Shown: positions 29,100 through 38,922 of the stretch, one piece after another | Layout: each line of letters begins with the position of its first letter | Position numbering within the stretch: the first letter of the stretch is position 1 | NCBI GenBank assembly: GCA_021203365.1 | Contig: JAJQBI010000041.1 | Location: 1-64,000, forward strand | DNA: 64,000 nucleotides | Source: Clostridiales bacterium | GTDB lineage: Bacteria; Bacillota; Clostridia; Lachnospirales; Lachnospiraceae | Reading direction: 5' to 3' | The notes under the pieces: model-generated | The model's database searches: none | Seen by the model: the letters and a program-made list of their open reading frames with translations, nothing else | What the model was told of the DNA's origin: nothing | Translations under genes and position numbers: made by a program

Positions 29100-29157
29100 C
29101 GGCCGGCTGCCTTCACGCTGCATGATTCGCAGCGCAAAAGGCAGCCGGCCGTTTTTA
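29100..29157 (+). terminator. Bidirectional intrinsic terminator
   Basis: GGCCGGCTGCCTT...AAGGCAGCCGGCC followed by GTTTTT. Confidence 0.85.
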
Positions 29158-29180
29158 CACAAAAATTCTGTGATATTTTC

Positions 29181-29738
29181 TCATGCCACGTATTTTCGCA
29201 GCTTATTGGAAAGCACAAAAGCCAGCGCGATCTTCACAAGATCGGGGATCACAAAGGGAAAAACGCACCAGCCCAGAACCGCCACAAGGCCTACCGCACC
29301 GGTCTGGCTGGTATAGACCACCATAAACCATATGGTTCCAAGCGCATAACACACAAGCAGCCCCAGCACCATGGACAGGAGCAGAACCACCGGCTTTTTC
29401 CCGAAAAACTTCTCAATGGCCCACATCAGCAGTGCGGAAAAAAGGAAACCGACCAGGTAGCCTCCAGTAGTTCCAAGAAGTTTTCCGATTCCCCCGGTAA
29501 ATCCGGAAAACACAGGAAGACCCACTGCTCCCATAAGAAGAAACACCAGAACAGACATGGTGCCTCTCTTTCCTCCAAGGCATCCAACCGCCATAAAAAC
29601 AGCAAAGGTCTGCAGGGTAAACGGCACCGTAGTGGGAATGGAAATCCAGGAACACACCGCCATTAACACGGCAAACATGGCAATGTAAACCATATCACGG
29701 GTTTTGCTCACAGGTCCTGTTGTTGTGATCGTACTCAT
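29181..29738 (-). CDS. bioY: Biotin transporter BioY
   Basis: VYIAMFAVLMAVCSWISIPTTVPFTLQTFAVFMAVGCLGGKRGTMSVLVFLLMGAVGLPVFSGFTGGIGKLLGTTGGYLVGF. Confidence 0.95.
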   Translation of the reverse strand: MSTITTTGPVSKTRDMVYIAMFAVLMAVCSWISIPTTVPFTLQTFAVFMAVGCLGGKRGTMSVLVFLLMGAVGLPVFSGFTGGIGKLLGTTGGYLVGFLFSALLMWAIEKFFGKKPVVLLLSMVLGLLVCYALGTIWFMVVYTSQTGAVGLVAVLGWCVFPFVIPDLVKIALAFVLSNKLRKYVA

Positions 29739-29794
29739 ACTCAAATCCTCTCCTTTGTTTTTTCTGTCAGTAAATCTAACACACAGGATTCTAA

Positions 29795-29826
29795 TTGTCA
29801 ACCTTTATTTTTTTATCGGTTTACAT
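29795..29826 (-). promoter_or_regulatory. BirA-type biotin operator overlapping the -35 of bioY
   Basis: TTGTCAACC-N14-GGTTTACAT; on the minus strand the half-site contains TTGACA followed 17 bp later by TAGATT. Confidence 0.75.
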
Positions 29827-29875
29827 TTGCAGTCCAAAAACCAACGGAAATTCCAGAACCTATAGATCCCAAATT

Positions 29876-29926
29876 AAAAAGCCGTTTCCGAGGGCTTCTG
29901 CCCTGCTGTCGGAAACGGCTTTTTTA
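29876..29926 (-). terminator. Intrinsic terminator of the 3D-domain gene
   Basis: GCCGTTTCCGA ... TCGGAAACGGC flanked by A/T runs. Confidence 0.88.
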
Positions 29927-29943
29927 CCGGATAAATTGTATAA

Positions 29944-31299
29944 TCAGCTCACCAGATACACATCCGCGTACTGCAGACCAAAGGCCAGAGCCTCTGCGTG
30001 ACTGTCAAAGTAAATATCCACATGCCCGTACGGTGTGCCCAGATCCTCTACCGTATAGATTGTCCCATTGATGGAAAGCTTGGTTCCAAAGGCCACACCG
30101 GCCATCGCCACAGTTCTTCCCGCTGTAGGGGTGGTTCCGCTGGCGGTCAGATTTCCGGCCGTCCCGCAGCAGATCGCACAGTTACAGTAAGCGGTCAGCT
30201 TAAAATTCCCAAGGTAGGTTCCGGTGGAAGAGGAAGTGCTTTCCGTCGTCTCTGTATAATCCGTGGTATCGTAACCGGACGTATCACTCGTATCCGAAGT
30301 ATCCGATTCTGTGTAATCCTCAGAACTGTCATAGGCAGCTGCACTTTCAGAGCTGTCCTCTTCATATGTTTCTTCGGAATAAGTTTCATCCTCATATGTA
30401 TCTTCAGAATAGGAGTCCTCCTCATATGTATCCTCGGAATATGTTTCCTGGGTCCCGGAGGAATCGTCTTCGTAATCTGCAGCCCCGGAAGCGCTTTCCT
30501 GCGCCGCTTCTGCCTCTGCGGCCGCCGCAGCTGCAGCCGCCTGTGCCGCCGCTTCTGCTTCCGCCTGTGCTACCAGAGCCGTAATACTGCTCTGTGCACT
30601 GCTGATTTCCGCCATAAGCTGGCTGGCTTCTGCCTGACTGGCGCTGATCTCATTTACATAGGAGACGATGCTGTCACTGGTGGTCGCCGCCAGTGTCTGC
30701 ACCTCCGCCTGCGCCGCGGATTTTTCCGTAAGCAGCGCGTCAATCTCCGCAGCCTCCTGCTCCGCCTGCGCTTCCTGGGCAGCGATGCTTTCCTGCAGTG
30801 CCTCATATTCCTCCAGCTTTTCCCTGTCATACTGGGTAAGCTCTGCTATATTTGTCGCTTTATTAATAAAATCCGCCAGGTTTTCTGAAGAAAGAAGGAT
30901 CTCCAGTGTACTGCTGCTTCCCTGTTCATACAGATATACAATCCTCGTCTTCATAGCTTCATACTGGGCGGCCGCAGTCTGCTTCGCTGCCTCCAGCTGT
31001 GCGTTAAGGACGGTCAGTTCCTCTTCCTTCTCCGCCGCCTGAGTACTGAGCTGGGATATGGTCTCTGTCAGCTCATCATACTGGGCTTCCAGCTGAGATA
31101 AATATGTCTGCAGCTCCTGTTTTTTACTTTCCAGGCTGCTGATCGTACTCTGTGTCGCCGCCAGTTCACTCTCCGCAGCGGCTTTCTCTGCCTGCGCGCT
31201 GGCAATCTGATCGTCTAATGTGGACGCATATGCCGTTCCTCCAACAGATAACGTGAGAAGGCCGGCCAATAATAAGGATAATACCTTCTTTTTCTTCAT
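29944..31299 (-). CDS. Secreted coiled-coil protein with C-terminal 3D domain (cell-wall lytic type)
   Basis: Signal peptide, PcsB-like coiled coil, Ala-rich and acidic Tyr-rich linker, 3D domain YLGNFKLTAYCNCAICCG...GHVDIYFDSHAEALAFG. Confidence 0.88.
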   Translation of the reverse strand: MKKKKVLSLLLAGLLTLSVGGTAYASTLDDQIASAQAEKAAAESELAATQSTISSLESKKQELQTYLSQLEAQYDELTETISQLSTQAAEKEEELTVLNAQLEAAKQTAAAQYEAMKTRIVYLYEQGSSSTLEILLSSENLADFINKATNIAELTQYDREKLEEYEALQESIAAQEAQAEQEAAEIDALLTEKSAAQAEVQTLAATTSDSIVSYVNEISASQAEASQLMAEISSAQSSITALVAQAEAEAAAQAAAAAAAAEAEAAQESASGAADYEDDSSGTQETYSEDTYEEDSYSEDTYEDETYSEETYEEDSSESAAAYDSSEDYTESDTSDTSDTSGYDTTDYTETTESTSSSTGTYLGNFKLTAYCNCAICCGTAGNLTASGTTPTAGRTVAMAGVAFGTKLSINGTIYTVEDLGTPYGHVDIYFDSHAEALAFGLQYADVYLVS

Positions 31300-31446
31300 A
31301 ATCTAAACACCTCTTCATCGTTCTGTCCCCTAGTATAACACTTTTTTCAAAAAATGCAACACTTTTATTTCATTTTTGTAATAATTGTGTAATATTTCCA
31401 GTTGGAAGCGATGAAAACGGTGAGGATTCTCCGCCGGATATACGTC

Positions 31447-31483
31447 AAAAGGCGATGCTTCCTCTCTGAAGCACCGCCCTGTT
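31447..31483 (-). terminator. Intrinsic terminator downstream of spoVG
   Basis: Minus strand GGCGGTGCTTC-agagag-GAAGCATCGCC-TTTT. Confidence 0.7.
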
Positions 31484-31528
31484 TTCTGCTGATCCTAAGC
31501 TGCCTGTGATGGAATTCAGATTAACGCA

Positions 31529-31813
31529 TCAGTCCTGCACAGCCTCCTCCGGCTCCGCGGCCAGAACATCCTGATATCTTCCAAGAATGATCGTCTGGAT
31601 CTTATCCCTTGTAACGGAATTAATCGGGTGAGCGATGTCACGGTATTCGCCATCCGCCGCTTTACGGCTTGGCATTGCAATAAAAAGCCCTTTTTCACCC
31701 TCGATGACCTTAATGTCATGAACCACAAATTCATCATCAATGGTAATGGAGACAACAGCTTTCATCTTGCCTTCTTTTGCAACCTTCCTCACACGTACAT
31801 CTGTAATATTCAT
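31529..31813 (-). CDS. spoVG: Septation/RNA-binding regulator SpoVG
   Basis: [51 protein letters not shown]. Confidence 0.97.
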   Translation of the reverse strand: MNITDVRVRKVAKEGKMKAVVSITIDDEFVVHDIKVIEGEKGLFIAMPSRKAADGEYRDIAHPINSVTRDKIQTIILGRYQDVLAAEPEEAVQD

Positions 31814-31896
31814 AATTCACATGCCCCTTTCGTTTCGCATATGTATCTGCGGGGATTCGTAACTGCTTTGCCGTCACAGTTTACGGGATCTGCAGC

Positions 31897-33015
31897 TTAT
31901 AATACATAACGCTCATTTTTCTCCACAACGATCCTTATCCCGGATTCGCCGCAGTAGTAAGAATTTGCCCGGATGGTATCCCGGCTTTCTACAATGCAAT
32001 TCTCAATGTGTGTATTGTCTCCTATATACACATCATTCAGAATTACAGAATTCCTGATCACGCAATTGTTCCCCACAAATACATCCCTGAAAAGGACTGA
32101 ATTTTCCACTGTGCCATTCACTATGCACCCGCTGGACACAAGACTGTTTGATACATGGGCACCCGGATTATATTTCGCCGGTGGAAGGTCGTCGATCTTT
32201 GTTTTTATCGGCGGATCCTGCCTGAAGAAATAATTCCTTATCTCCGGCTTCAGGAAATCCATATTCGTCTGATAATAGGATTCCACCGTGGAGATGTTAC
32301 TCCAGTATGCGTCAGTCTTATACCCGTAAATCCTCTTCAGGTTCTTATACCGGATGAGAATATCATTGACAAAATCCTTCCGTCCCTCCTGTGCTGCCTT
32401 TTCAATGAGCTCAATGAGCTGCCTCCTCCGAATCACATAAATCCCCGTGGAAACGGTGTTATAGGAAGAAACAATTGGTTTCTCCTCGAATTCCTCTATT
32501 CTGCCATCGTCATTCATACAAACGGCTCCGAAGCGCTCAACCTCAGACGGATCCGGACAGGCCGTACACACTACGGTTACATCCGCGCGCTTCGCTATGT
32601 GATATTCCAGAACTTTATTATAATCCAGCTTATATACACCGTCGCCGGACGCAATTACCACATAAGGCTCATGGCTGTTTTTCAGAAATGTCAGATTCTG
32701 ATATATGGCGTCCGCCGTTCCCTGATACCACAGGCTGTTCTCCCTGGTAATCGTCGGGGTAAAAACAAAAAGTCCTCCCTGCTTTCGCCCGAAATCCCAC
32801 CACTTTGAAGAGCTCAGATGCTCGTTCAGTGAACGGGAATTATACTGGGTCAGCACCGCAACCTTCTGAATGTGAGAGTTCGCCATATTGCTCAGCGCAA
32901 AATCCACCGCACGATAGCTTCCCGCAATGGGCATGGCTGCCACAGCTCTCTTATTGGATAATTCTCTCATCCGGCTGCTGTTTCCGCCGGCCAGTATGAT
33001 ACCGATCGCCCTCAT
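31897..33015 (-). CDS. glgD: Glucose-1-phosphate adenylyltransferase subunit GlgD
   Basis: [39 protein letters not shown]; downstream of glgC with a 4-nt overlap. Confidence 0.94.
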   Translation of the reverse strand: MRAIGIILAGGNSSRMRELSNKRAVAAMPIAGSYRAVDFALSNMANSHIQKVAVLTQYNSRSLNEHLSSSKWWDFGRKQGGLFVFTPTITRENSLWYQGTADAIYQNLTFLKNSHEPYVVIASGDGVYKLDYNKVLEYHIAKRADVTVVCTACPDPSEVERFGAVCMNDDGRIEEFEEKPIVSSYNTVSTGIYVIRRRQLIELIEKAAQEGRKDFVNDILIRYKNLKRIYGYKTDAYWSNISTVESYYQTNMDFLKPEIRNYFFRQDPPIKTKIDDLPPAKYNPGAHVSNSLVSSGCIVNGTVENSVLFRDVFVGNNCVIRNSVILNDVYIGDNTHIENCIVESRDTIRANSYYCGESGIRIVVEKNERYVL

Positions 33016-34289
33016 ACCCTACCACCATCCTTTGCTGCGATTACCTGCCCTCCGGCAAGCTCCCCTCCCGGATAATCCTCCGGGGTGGTAACCCCGCTGA
33101 TCGCGGTATTCCTGCCGATTCTCACATTAGAAGGAATCACGCTTCTCTCACCAATGGTCGCAAGTCCAAAGGAATAAACGGAAGGCTTATACACGTTCGG
33201 CACTTCCTCACCAAACCCGATCTCCACATGATCGCCAACCACAACATCCTCGGCGAGAATCGCCTTATCCATCCGAACGTCCTGGCCAATGGATGTATTG
33301 CGCATGATAATGGATCCGCGAATCACACTTCCTTTTCCAATGATCACATTGGGACCGATCACAGAATCATGCACTTCCCCGTAGATCTCTGCCCCCTCTC
33401 CGATCAGACAGCGGTCAACCACCGCTTCCGATGAAATATACTGGGGAGGAATAATATCTCCCTTGGTATAAATTTTCCAGAATTCCTCATAAAGATTAAA
33501 CTCGGGAATAATGTCAATCAGCTCCATATTGGCTTCCCAATAAGAGCCAAGAGTCCCCACATCTTTCCAGTAGCTGTTGTACTCATATGCAAAAAGTCTC
33601 TGACCCTTTTCCCTGCAGTATGGGAGTATGTGTTTGCCGAAATCACAGCTGCTCTGATCCTTCAGCGCGGTCAGCGCTTCCTTAAGCACCGGCCAGGAAA
33701 AAATATAAATTCCCATGGACGCCAGATTGCTGCTGGGATGCTCAGGCTTCTCCTCGAATTCCGTAATCCGCCCCGTCTCATCCGCCACCATGATGCCAAA
33801 ACGCCCCGCCTCCTCTATGGGCACCGGCATACAGGCAATGGTGACATCCGCCCGGTTCGCCTTATGAAAATCCAGCATAATCTCATAGTCCATTTTGTAA
33901 ATATGATCTCCGGAAAGAATAAGTACATAATCCGGATTGTACTGCTCCATATATTCAAGGTTCTGATAAACGGCATTCGCTGTACCTGTATACCATTCAC
34001 TGTCCGTACTCTTCTCATAAGGAGGGAGAATCGTTACGCCTCCCTCATTCCTGTCCAGATCCCACGGAATGCCAATCCCTATATGTGCATTCAGACGCAG
34101 CGGCCGATACTGAGTCAGAACCCCCACCGTGTCTATCCCTGAATTAATACAGTTGCTCAGAGGAAAATCAATGATCCGATATTTCCCCCCGAAGGCAACC
34201 GCCGGCTTCGCCACCTTCTCTGTCAGCACACCAAGTCTGCTTCCCTGGCCTCCGGCTAAAAGCATTGCAATCATTTCTTTTTTTATCAT
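33012..34289 (-). CDS. glgC: Glucose-1-phosphate adenylyltransferase
   Basis: [53 protein letters not shown]. Confidence 0.97.
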   Translation of the reverse strand: MIKKEMIAMLLAGGQGSRLGVLTEKVAKPAVAFGGKYRIIDFPLSNCINSGIDTVGVLTQYRPLRLNAHIGIGIPWDLDRNEGGVTILPPYEKSTDSEWYTGTANAVYQNLEYMEQYNPDYVLILSGDHIYKMDYEIMLDFHKANRADVTIACMPVPIEEAGRFGIMVADETGRITEFEEKPEHPSSNLASMGIYIFSWPVLKEALTALKDQSSCDFGKHILPYCREKGQRLFAYEYNSYWKDVGTLGSYWEANMELIDIIPEFNLYEEFWKIYTKGDIIPPQYISSEAVVDRCLIGEGAEIYGEVHDSVIGPNVIIGKGSVIRGSIIMRNTSIGQDVRMDKAILAEDVVVGDHVEIGFGEEVPNVYKPSVYSFGLATIGERSVIPSNVRIGRNTAISGVTTPEDYPGGELAGGQVIAAKDGGRV

Positions 34290-34678
34290 GCAATCACCTC
34301 TTGTATGTTATGATTACATCATTATAGCATACTTTAATCTAATAGTGAACATTTTTTACAATAATTTTGTACCAAAATCACGTTTTTTATTGTTATTGTA
34401 TATGATTGCTTCCCATATGCGCAAAATAATTGTTAAAATATTCACCACATATTCCGTCTCCGCCTCCAGCCTGTCTCTCCGGCAGAAACGTTTCCATACA
34501 GGCTTTTACACTTGCCTGGTTTCTGGTCCTGAGTTCCCATTCACAGCCGCTTCGTAACGTCCTGCGCATGATTCAAAAATAACCGCTTTTCATTTTAACC
34601 GGTTCGAGGTATAATAAAAAAGTCAGAATCCGGGCCATCCCCGTTTCCGGACGAATTTTACAAGCAAGGAGATTTCAT

Positions 34679-36058
34679 ATGTATCAGATAGATTTTCACA
34701 AACCTCTGCATATCCATTTTATTGGAATCGGCGGCATCAGTATGAGCGGACTGGCGGAAATTCTGCTGGAAGAGAATTTCCGCATCTCCGGTTCCGATTC
34801 CAAGGCAAGTCCGCTGACCCGTTCCCTTGAAGAAAGAGGTGTGCAGGTTTTCTACGGTCAGCGCGCTTCCAACATTGCAGAGGGAATTGATGTGGTCGTT
34901 TATACCGCCGCCATCCATCCGGATAACCCTGAATTTGCATGCGCAAAGGAAAAAGGCCTGCCCATGCTGACCCGGGCGGAGCTTCTCGGACAGATCATGC
35001 GCAATTATGAGACCTCCATTGCCGTCGCCGGCACACATGGAAAAACCACAACCACTTCCATGATCTCACATATTCTTCTGGAAGGCAGCTGCGACCCCAC
35101 GATCAGTGTAGGCGGCATTCTTCCCTCCATCGGCGGCAATATCCGTGTAGGCAGCTCCCAGACCTTTATCACGGAAGCCTGTGAATATACCAACAGCTTT
35201 CTGAGCCTTTATCCAACCATCGGCATTATCCTGAATATGGATGCGGATCATCTGGACTTTTTTAAGGATATCGACGATATCCGCCGTTCCTTCCGGAAAT
35301 TCGCGGAGCAGATCCCCGCGGACGGAACTCTGATCATCAATGCGGATACCGCCAGATATCAGGACATCCTCTGTGACCTGCCATGTCACAAAATCACTTA
35401 CGGGCTGGAGAATTCCGCGGATTATACCGCGTCCGATATCACGTGGGACAAATATGGTCATGCCTCCTTCACAGTTTTTATCCATGGTCAGAAGGCCGGC
35501 AGCTATTACCTGAAGGTACCGGGGATTCATAATGTATCCAATGCGCTGGCAGCCATAGCCGCGGCTCATATACTGAAGCTTCCGGAGCCGGTGATCATAA
35601 AGGGACTTGGCGGCTTTACAGGAACCGACCGGCGTTTCCAATATAAAGGAGAGGTAGGCGGTGTTACCATTATAGATGATTATGCCCATCATCCCACAGA
35701 GATCGAAGCCACCCTGCGCGCAGCCCGGAACTATCCCCACCGGAAAATCTGGTGCGTATTCCAGCCTCACACCTATTCCCGGACCAGAGCGCTTCTCCCG
35801 GAATTTTCCAGGGCACTGACTCTGGCAGACCATGTAGTGCTTGCAGATATCTACGCGGCCCGGGAAACCGATAATCTGGGAATCTCCTCAGAGGATCTTC
35901 AGCACGGTATTCAGGATCTTGGAACTCCCTGCGAATACTTTCCGACCTTTGACGAGATCGAAGCTTTTCTCCTGAGCAGCTGTGAACAGGGAGATCTGCT
36001 GATCACCATGGGCGCAGGAGATGTAGTTCTGATCGGTGAACACCTGCTTGGAAAATAA
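34679..36058 (+). CDS. murC: UDP-N-acetylmuramate--L-alanine ligase
   Basis: HFIGIGGISMSGLAEIL, VAGTHGKTTTTSM, DDYAHHPTEIEATL. Confidence 0.97.
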   Translation: MYQIDFHKPLHIHFIGIGGISMSGLAEILLEENFRISGSDSKASPLTRSLEERGVQVFYGQRASNIAEGIDVVVYTAAIHPDNPEFACAKEKGLPMLTRAELLGQIMRNYETSIAVAGTHGKTTTTSMISHILLEGSCDPTISVGGILPSIGGNIRVGSSQTFITEACEYTNSFLSLYPTIGIILNMDADHLDFFKDIDDIRRSFRKFAEQIPADGTLIINADTARYQDILCDLPCHKITYGLENSADYTASDITWDKYGHASFTVFIHGQKAGSYYLKVPGIHNVSNALAAIAAAHILKLPEPVIIKGLGGFTGTDRRFQYKGEVGGVTIIDDYAHHPTEIEATLRAARNYPHRKIWCVFQPHTYSRTRALLPEFSRALTLADHVVLADIYAARETDNLGISSEDLQHGIQDLGTPCEYFPTFDEIEAFLLSSCEQGDLLITMGAGDVVLIGEHLLGK

Positions 36059-36072
36059 ACATACGAAAAAGA

Positions 36073-36123
36073 CGGCATCTGTGACATCTTCTCTTCCCCT
36101 GAATGTCACAGGTGCCTTTTTTG
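36073..36123 (+). terminator. Intrinsic terminator of murC
   Basis: GGCATCTGTGACAT...ATGTCACAGGTGCC-TTTTTT. Confidence 0.85.
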
Positions 36124-36131
36124 AAAAAAAC

Positions 36132-36361
36132 TTTTCCACATCCCTGCGAAACCGGATTTTTCAACCCTCCTGCAGGTTATCCACATTATCCACAATGTTA
36201 TACACAATTTCAAAAAAATTTTTTTGTGGATTCCCATGTGTATAACCCACTTAACATAAATCGACAGGAATTTTTAACAAAATATCCATAAATATTACAA
36301 TTTCCTCACTTTTTCAGTTACCCATAATCACATCTCCACAAAGTTATCCACATTTTCCACA
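36132..36361. promoter_or_regulatory. DnaA-box cluster in AT-rich intergenic DNA
   Basis: Perfect TTATNCACA at 36177-36185, 36186-36194, 36198-36206, 36237-36245 (minus) and 36344-36352; near matches TTTTCCACA at 36132-36140 and 36353-36361. Confidence 0.8.
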
Positions 36362-36438
36362 TAATGCCACAAAAAGATCCCCACGTTCCCCCTTTCTTCC
36401 CCCTCCAAAATCCTCTATTCTCAACCTCCAAAACTTGT

Positions 36439-36713
36439 GATATAATGTGAACACTTAGTGAGCCCAAGCTTCCGGCGCAGGGCGAACTTAGTGTGAACTT
36501 ATGCCTGGACACTTAGTGCGTCCGAGCCTCAGCGACGGACAAACTTAGTGTCCATGGTATAATGTGAACACTTAGCCCAAGCCTTTGGCGCTGGGCGAGC
36601 TTAGTGTGAACTTATGCCTGGACACTTAGTGCGTCCGAGCCTCAGCGACGGACAAACTTAGTGTCCATGGTATAATGTGAACACTTAGCCCAAGCCTTCG
36701 GCGCTGGGCGAAC
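36439..36713 (+). repeat. Tandem iteron-like repeat array, about 115-bp unit, two full copies plus one partial
   Basis: TATAATGTGAACACTTAG repeats at 36441, 36558, 36671; nine CTTAG-centred motifs (ACACTTAG / AACTTAGTGT) spaced 25-33 bp. Confidence 0.9.
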
Positions 36714-36766
36714 ATTCCCCCTCAGGGGAAAGCATATTTTTTGAATGTTGTGAAAGCGAGTGTTCT

Positions 36767-37864
36767 ATGACCATGATTTCTCTGCAGAACGACTCCTCCC
36801 GGGAGGTAACCGTTCTGTCCAACTGTTTTATTGACGAATATATGCCCCGCGCAAACGGGGAGTTTGTAAAAGTATACATCTATCTTCTGCGCCTTCTCTG
36901 CTCTCCGGACGCCTCATTCTCCCTGGAGCAGATGGCGGACCGTCTTCTCTGTACGGAAAGAGATATCTTCCGGGCTCTGAAATACTGGGAAAGTGAACAG
37001 CTCATGGTCCTGCATTACGAAAAAGACCAGCAGCTGTCCGGAATCTCTATTCGCTCTCCCAGGATCCCGGATCTTCCGGAAGAAAAAGCGGATGCCCCTT
37101 CCCAGGAAGAAGAATATGAAACAAAGGTTCTCACAAAGTCCGCATCCGCTGCCTCCTCCCGTAAACAAAACGCACCGGGCGGCGACTCCGCACGGCTGAC
37201 GCCGGACCGAATCCGGGAGCTGCAGCAGGATGAGGACATCCGGCAGCTTCTATATATCGCAGAACAGTATCTGAACAAAACTCTGACCTCCACGGAAATG
37301 CAGAAAATCCTTTATTTTTACGACGAGATGCATATGTCCGCAGAGCTGATCGAATATCTTCTGGAGTACTGCGTTGGCAAAGGGCACAAAAGCATACGCT
37401 ACATAGAGACCGTGGCAATGGCCTGGACGGACGAGGGCATCACCACAGTAGAGGCCGCCAAGGAAACTGCCTCCCGTTTTTCCAAAGATTATTTTACCAT
37501 TTTAAAGGCCATGGGAATCACCGGGCGCAATCCGGTGGAGGACGAAATCGTTTTTATGGATACCTGGCTCCAGGAATATGGATTTGACATGCCGCTGATC
37601 CAGGAAGCATGCTCACGGACGGTTCTCGCCACAGGACAGGCAAGCTTTCAGTACACGGACAAAATCCTTGCCGGATGGAAGAAAAACAGGGTTCACACAA
37701 TGGAAGACATTCGCCGGCTGGACGCGGAGCATAAAAAAAGACAGCTGGAAAAATCACTTCCCCGCCAGAATGCGGTCTCCAAATCGCCAAACCGATTTAA
37801 CAATTTTCACCAGCGCCAGTATGACTTTGAGGAATACGAAAAGCGACTTCTGAATCAGTCATAA
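36767..37864 (+). CDS. DnaD domain protein (replication initiation/helicase loading)
   Basis: N-terminal winged-helix-like region and C-terminal DnaD domains (LTSTEMQKILYFYDEMHMSAELIEYLLEYCVGKGHKSIRYIETVAMAWTDEGI). Confidence 0.92.
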   Translation: MTMISLQNDSSREVTVLSNCFIDEYMPRANGEFVKVYIYLLRLLCSPDASFSLEQMADRLLCTERDIFRALKYWESEQLMVLHYEKDQQLSGISIRSPRIPDLPEEKADAPSQEEEYETKVLTKSASAASSRKQNAPGGDSARLTPDRIRELQQDEDIRQLLYIAEQYLNKTLTSTEMQKILYFYDEMHMSAELIEYLLEYCVGKGHKSIRYIETVAMAWTDEGITTVEAAKETASRFSKDYFTILKAMGITGRNPVEDEIVFMDTWLQEYGFDMPLIQEACSRTVLATGQASFQYTDKILAGWKKNRVHTMEDIRRLDAEHKKRQLEKSLPRQNAVSKSPNRFNNFHQRQYDFEEYEKRLLNQS

Positions 37865-37933
37865 AAAACGCCCGCAAAATAACAGCTTCGGGCTGCGCCG
37901 GACAGCTCGTGAACAACAGGACGGAGGGATGTT

Positions 37934-38920
37934 GTGCCTTTACAGAATTTTCAATATGATGAGATCATGCGGGAATACAGCCGCAGGCAGGCTCATAACC
38001 GGCGGCTTCTGGAAGAACACAGGGCAGAGGCCTATAAGAAGCTTCCCCGTCTTCAGGAAATTGACAACGAGGTTGCCTCTCTTTGCACGGACAAAATTCG
38101 CCGGCTTTTTTCCGGAAAAAACAAGAGCACAGGCGATCTGAAAGAAGCCGTTGCACGGCTGTCCGAGGAACGTCGTCTTCTGCTCACCCGCAGCGGGTAT
38201 CCGGAGGATTACCTGGACATGCCCTGCAGCTGCCCCCTTTGTCAGGATACCGGCTATGTGGACGGAAAAAAATGTGTCTGCTTTCGCCGGGCGGAGATCG
38301 AACTCCTCTACGCACAGTCTAATCTGAAAGAAATTCTCGAAAAAGAAAACTTTGACCACTTTTCTTTTGAATACTATTCTGATACAATAAGGGACGAGGC
38401 CGTTGGACTCTCCGCGCGGGAAATGGCACGAAGAGCCTATGACACGGCCAGACGTTTTGTACAGAACTTTGATAACCGATTTGAAAACCTTTTTTTATAT
38501 GGCGACACCGGTGTGGGAAAAACCTTTCTTTCCCACTGCATTGCCCGGGAGCTTCTGGCCTCCGCACAGTGTGTTTTATATTTTTCCGCTTATGACCTGT
38601 TCGACGAAATGGCCGGAAGCACTTTTTCTGCAAAAGATAAGAATACAAATGAGGAACTGCTATACAGCTGCGATCTTCTGATCATCGATGATCTGGGCAC
38701 TGAACTTACCAACAGCTTTGTATCCTCCCGGCTTTTTCTGTGCATCAACGAGCGTATCATGCGCAGAAAGTCAACAATCATATCCACGAATCTGACTCTG
38801 AAGGATTTTTCGTCAACGTATTCCGAGCGAACCTTCTCCCGCATTGCCAGCAGCTATCAGCTGATTCGGCTGATCGGGAAGGATATTCGAATAGAGAAAC
38901 TATTTACAGGAGGAAAATAA
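37934..38920 (+). CDS. DnaC/DnaI-like helicase loader ATPase (GTG start)
   Basis: GGAGGG RBS before GTG; CPLCQDTGYVDGKKC zinc motif, GDTGVGKTFLSHCIA Walker A, DLLIIDDLGTE Walker B. Confidence 0.94.
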   Translation: MPLQNFQYDEIMREYSRRQAHNRRLLEEHRAEAYKKLPRLQEIDNEVASLCTDKIRRLFSGKNKSTGDLKEAVARLSEERRLLLTRSGYPEDYLDMPCSCPLCQDTGYVDGKKCVCFRRAEIELLYAQSNLKEILEKENFDHFSFEYYSDTIRDEAVGLSAREMARRAYDTARRFVQNFDNRFENLFLYGDTGVGKTFLSHCIARELLASAQCVLYFSAYDLFDEMAGSTFSAKDKNTNEELLYSCDLLIIDDLGTELTNSFVSSRLFLCINERIMRRKSTIISTNLTLKDFSSTYSERTFSRIASSYQLIRLIGKDIRIEKLFTGGK

Positions 38921-38922
38921 AG

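Noticed and set aside
29998-30888. 296-aa Arg/Cys/Phe-rich ORF antisense to the 3D-domain protein
   Set aside because: Mirror of the Ala/Glu/Ser/Tyr repeats of the real gene; low-complexity artefact.
35066-35833. 255-aa ORF antisense to murC
   Set aside because: Shadow of murC; no independent support.
36132-36361. Firm call of chromosomal oriC
   Set aside because: No dnaA, dnaN, rpmH or gyrase genes nearby and gene polarity does not switch cleanly here; kept only as a DnaA-box cluster.
36439-36713. CRISPR array
   Set aside because: Repeat units are about 115 bp and nearly identical throughout, with no short-repeat/unique-spacer pattern and no cas genes.
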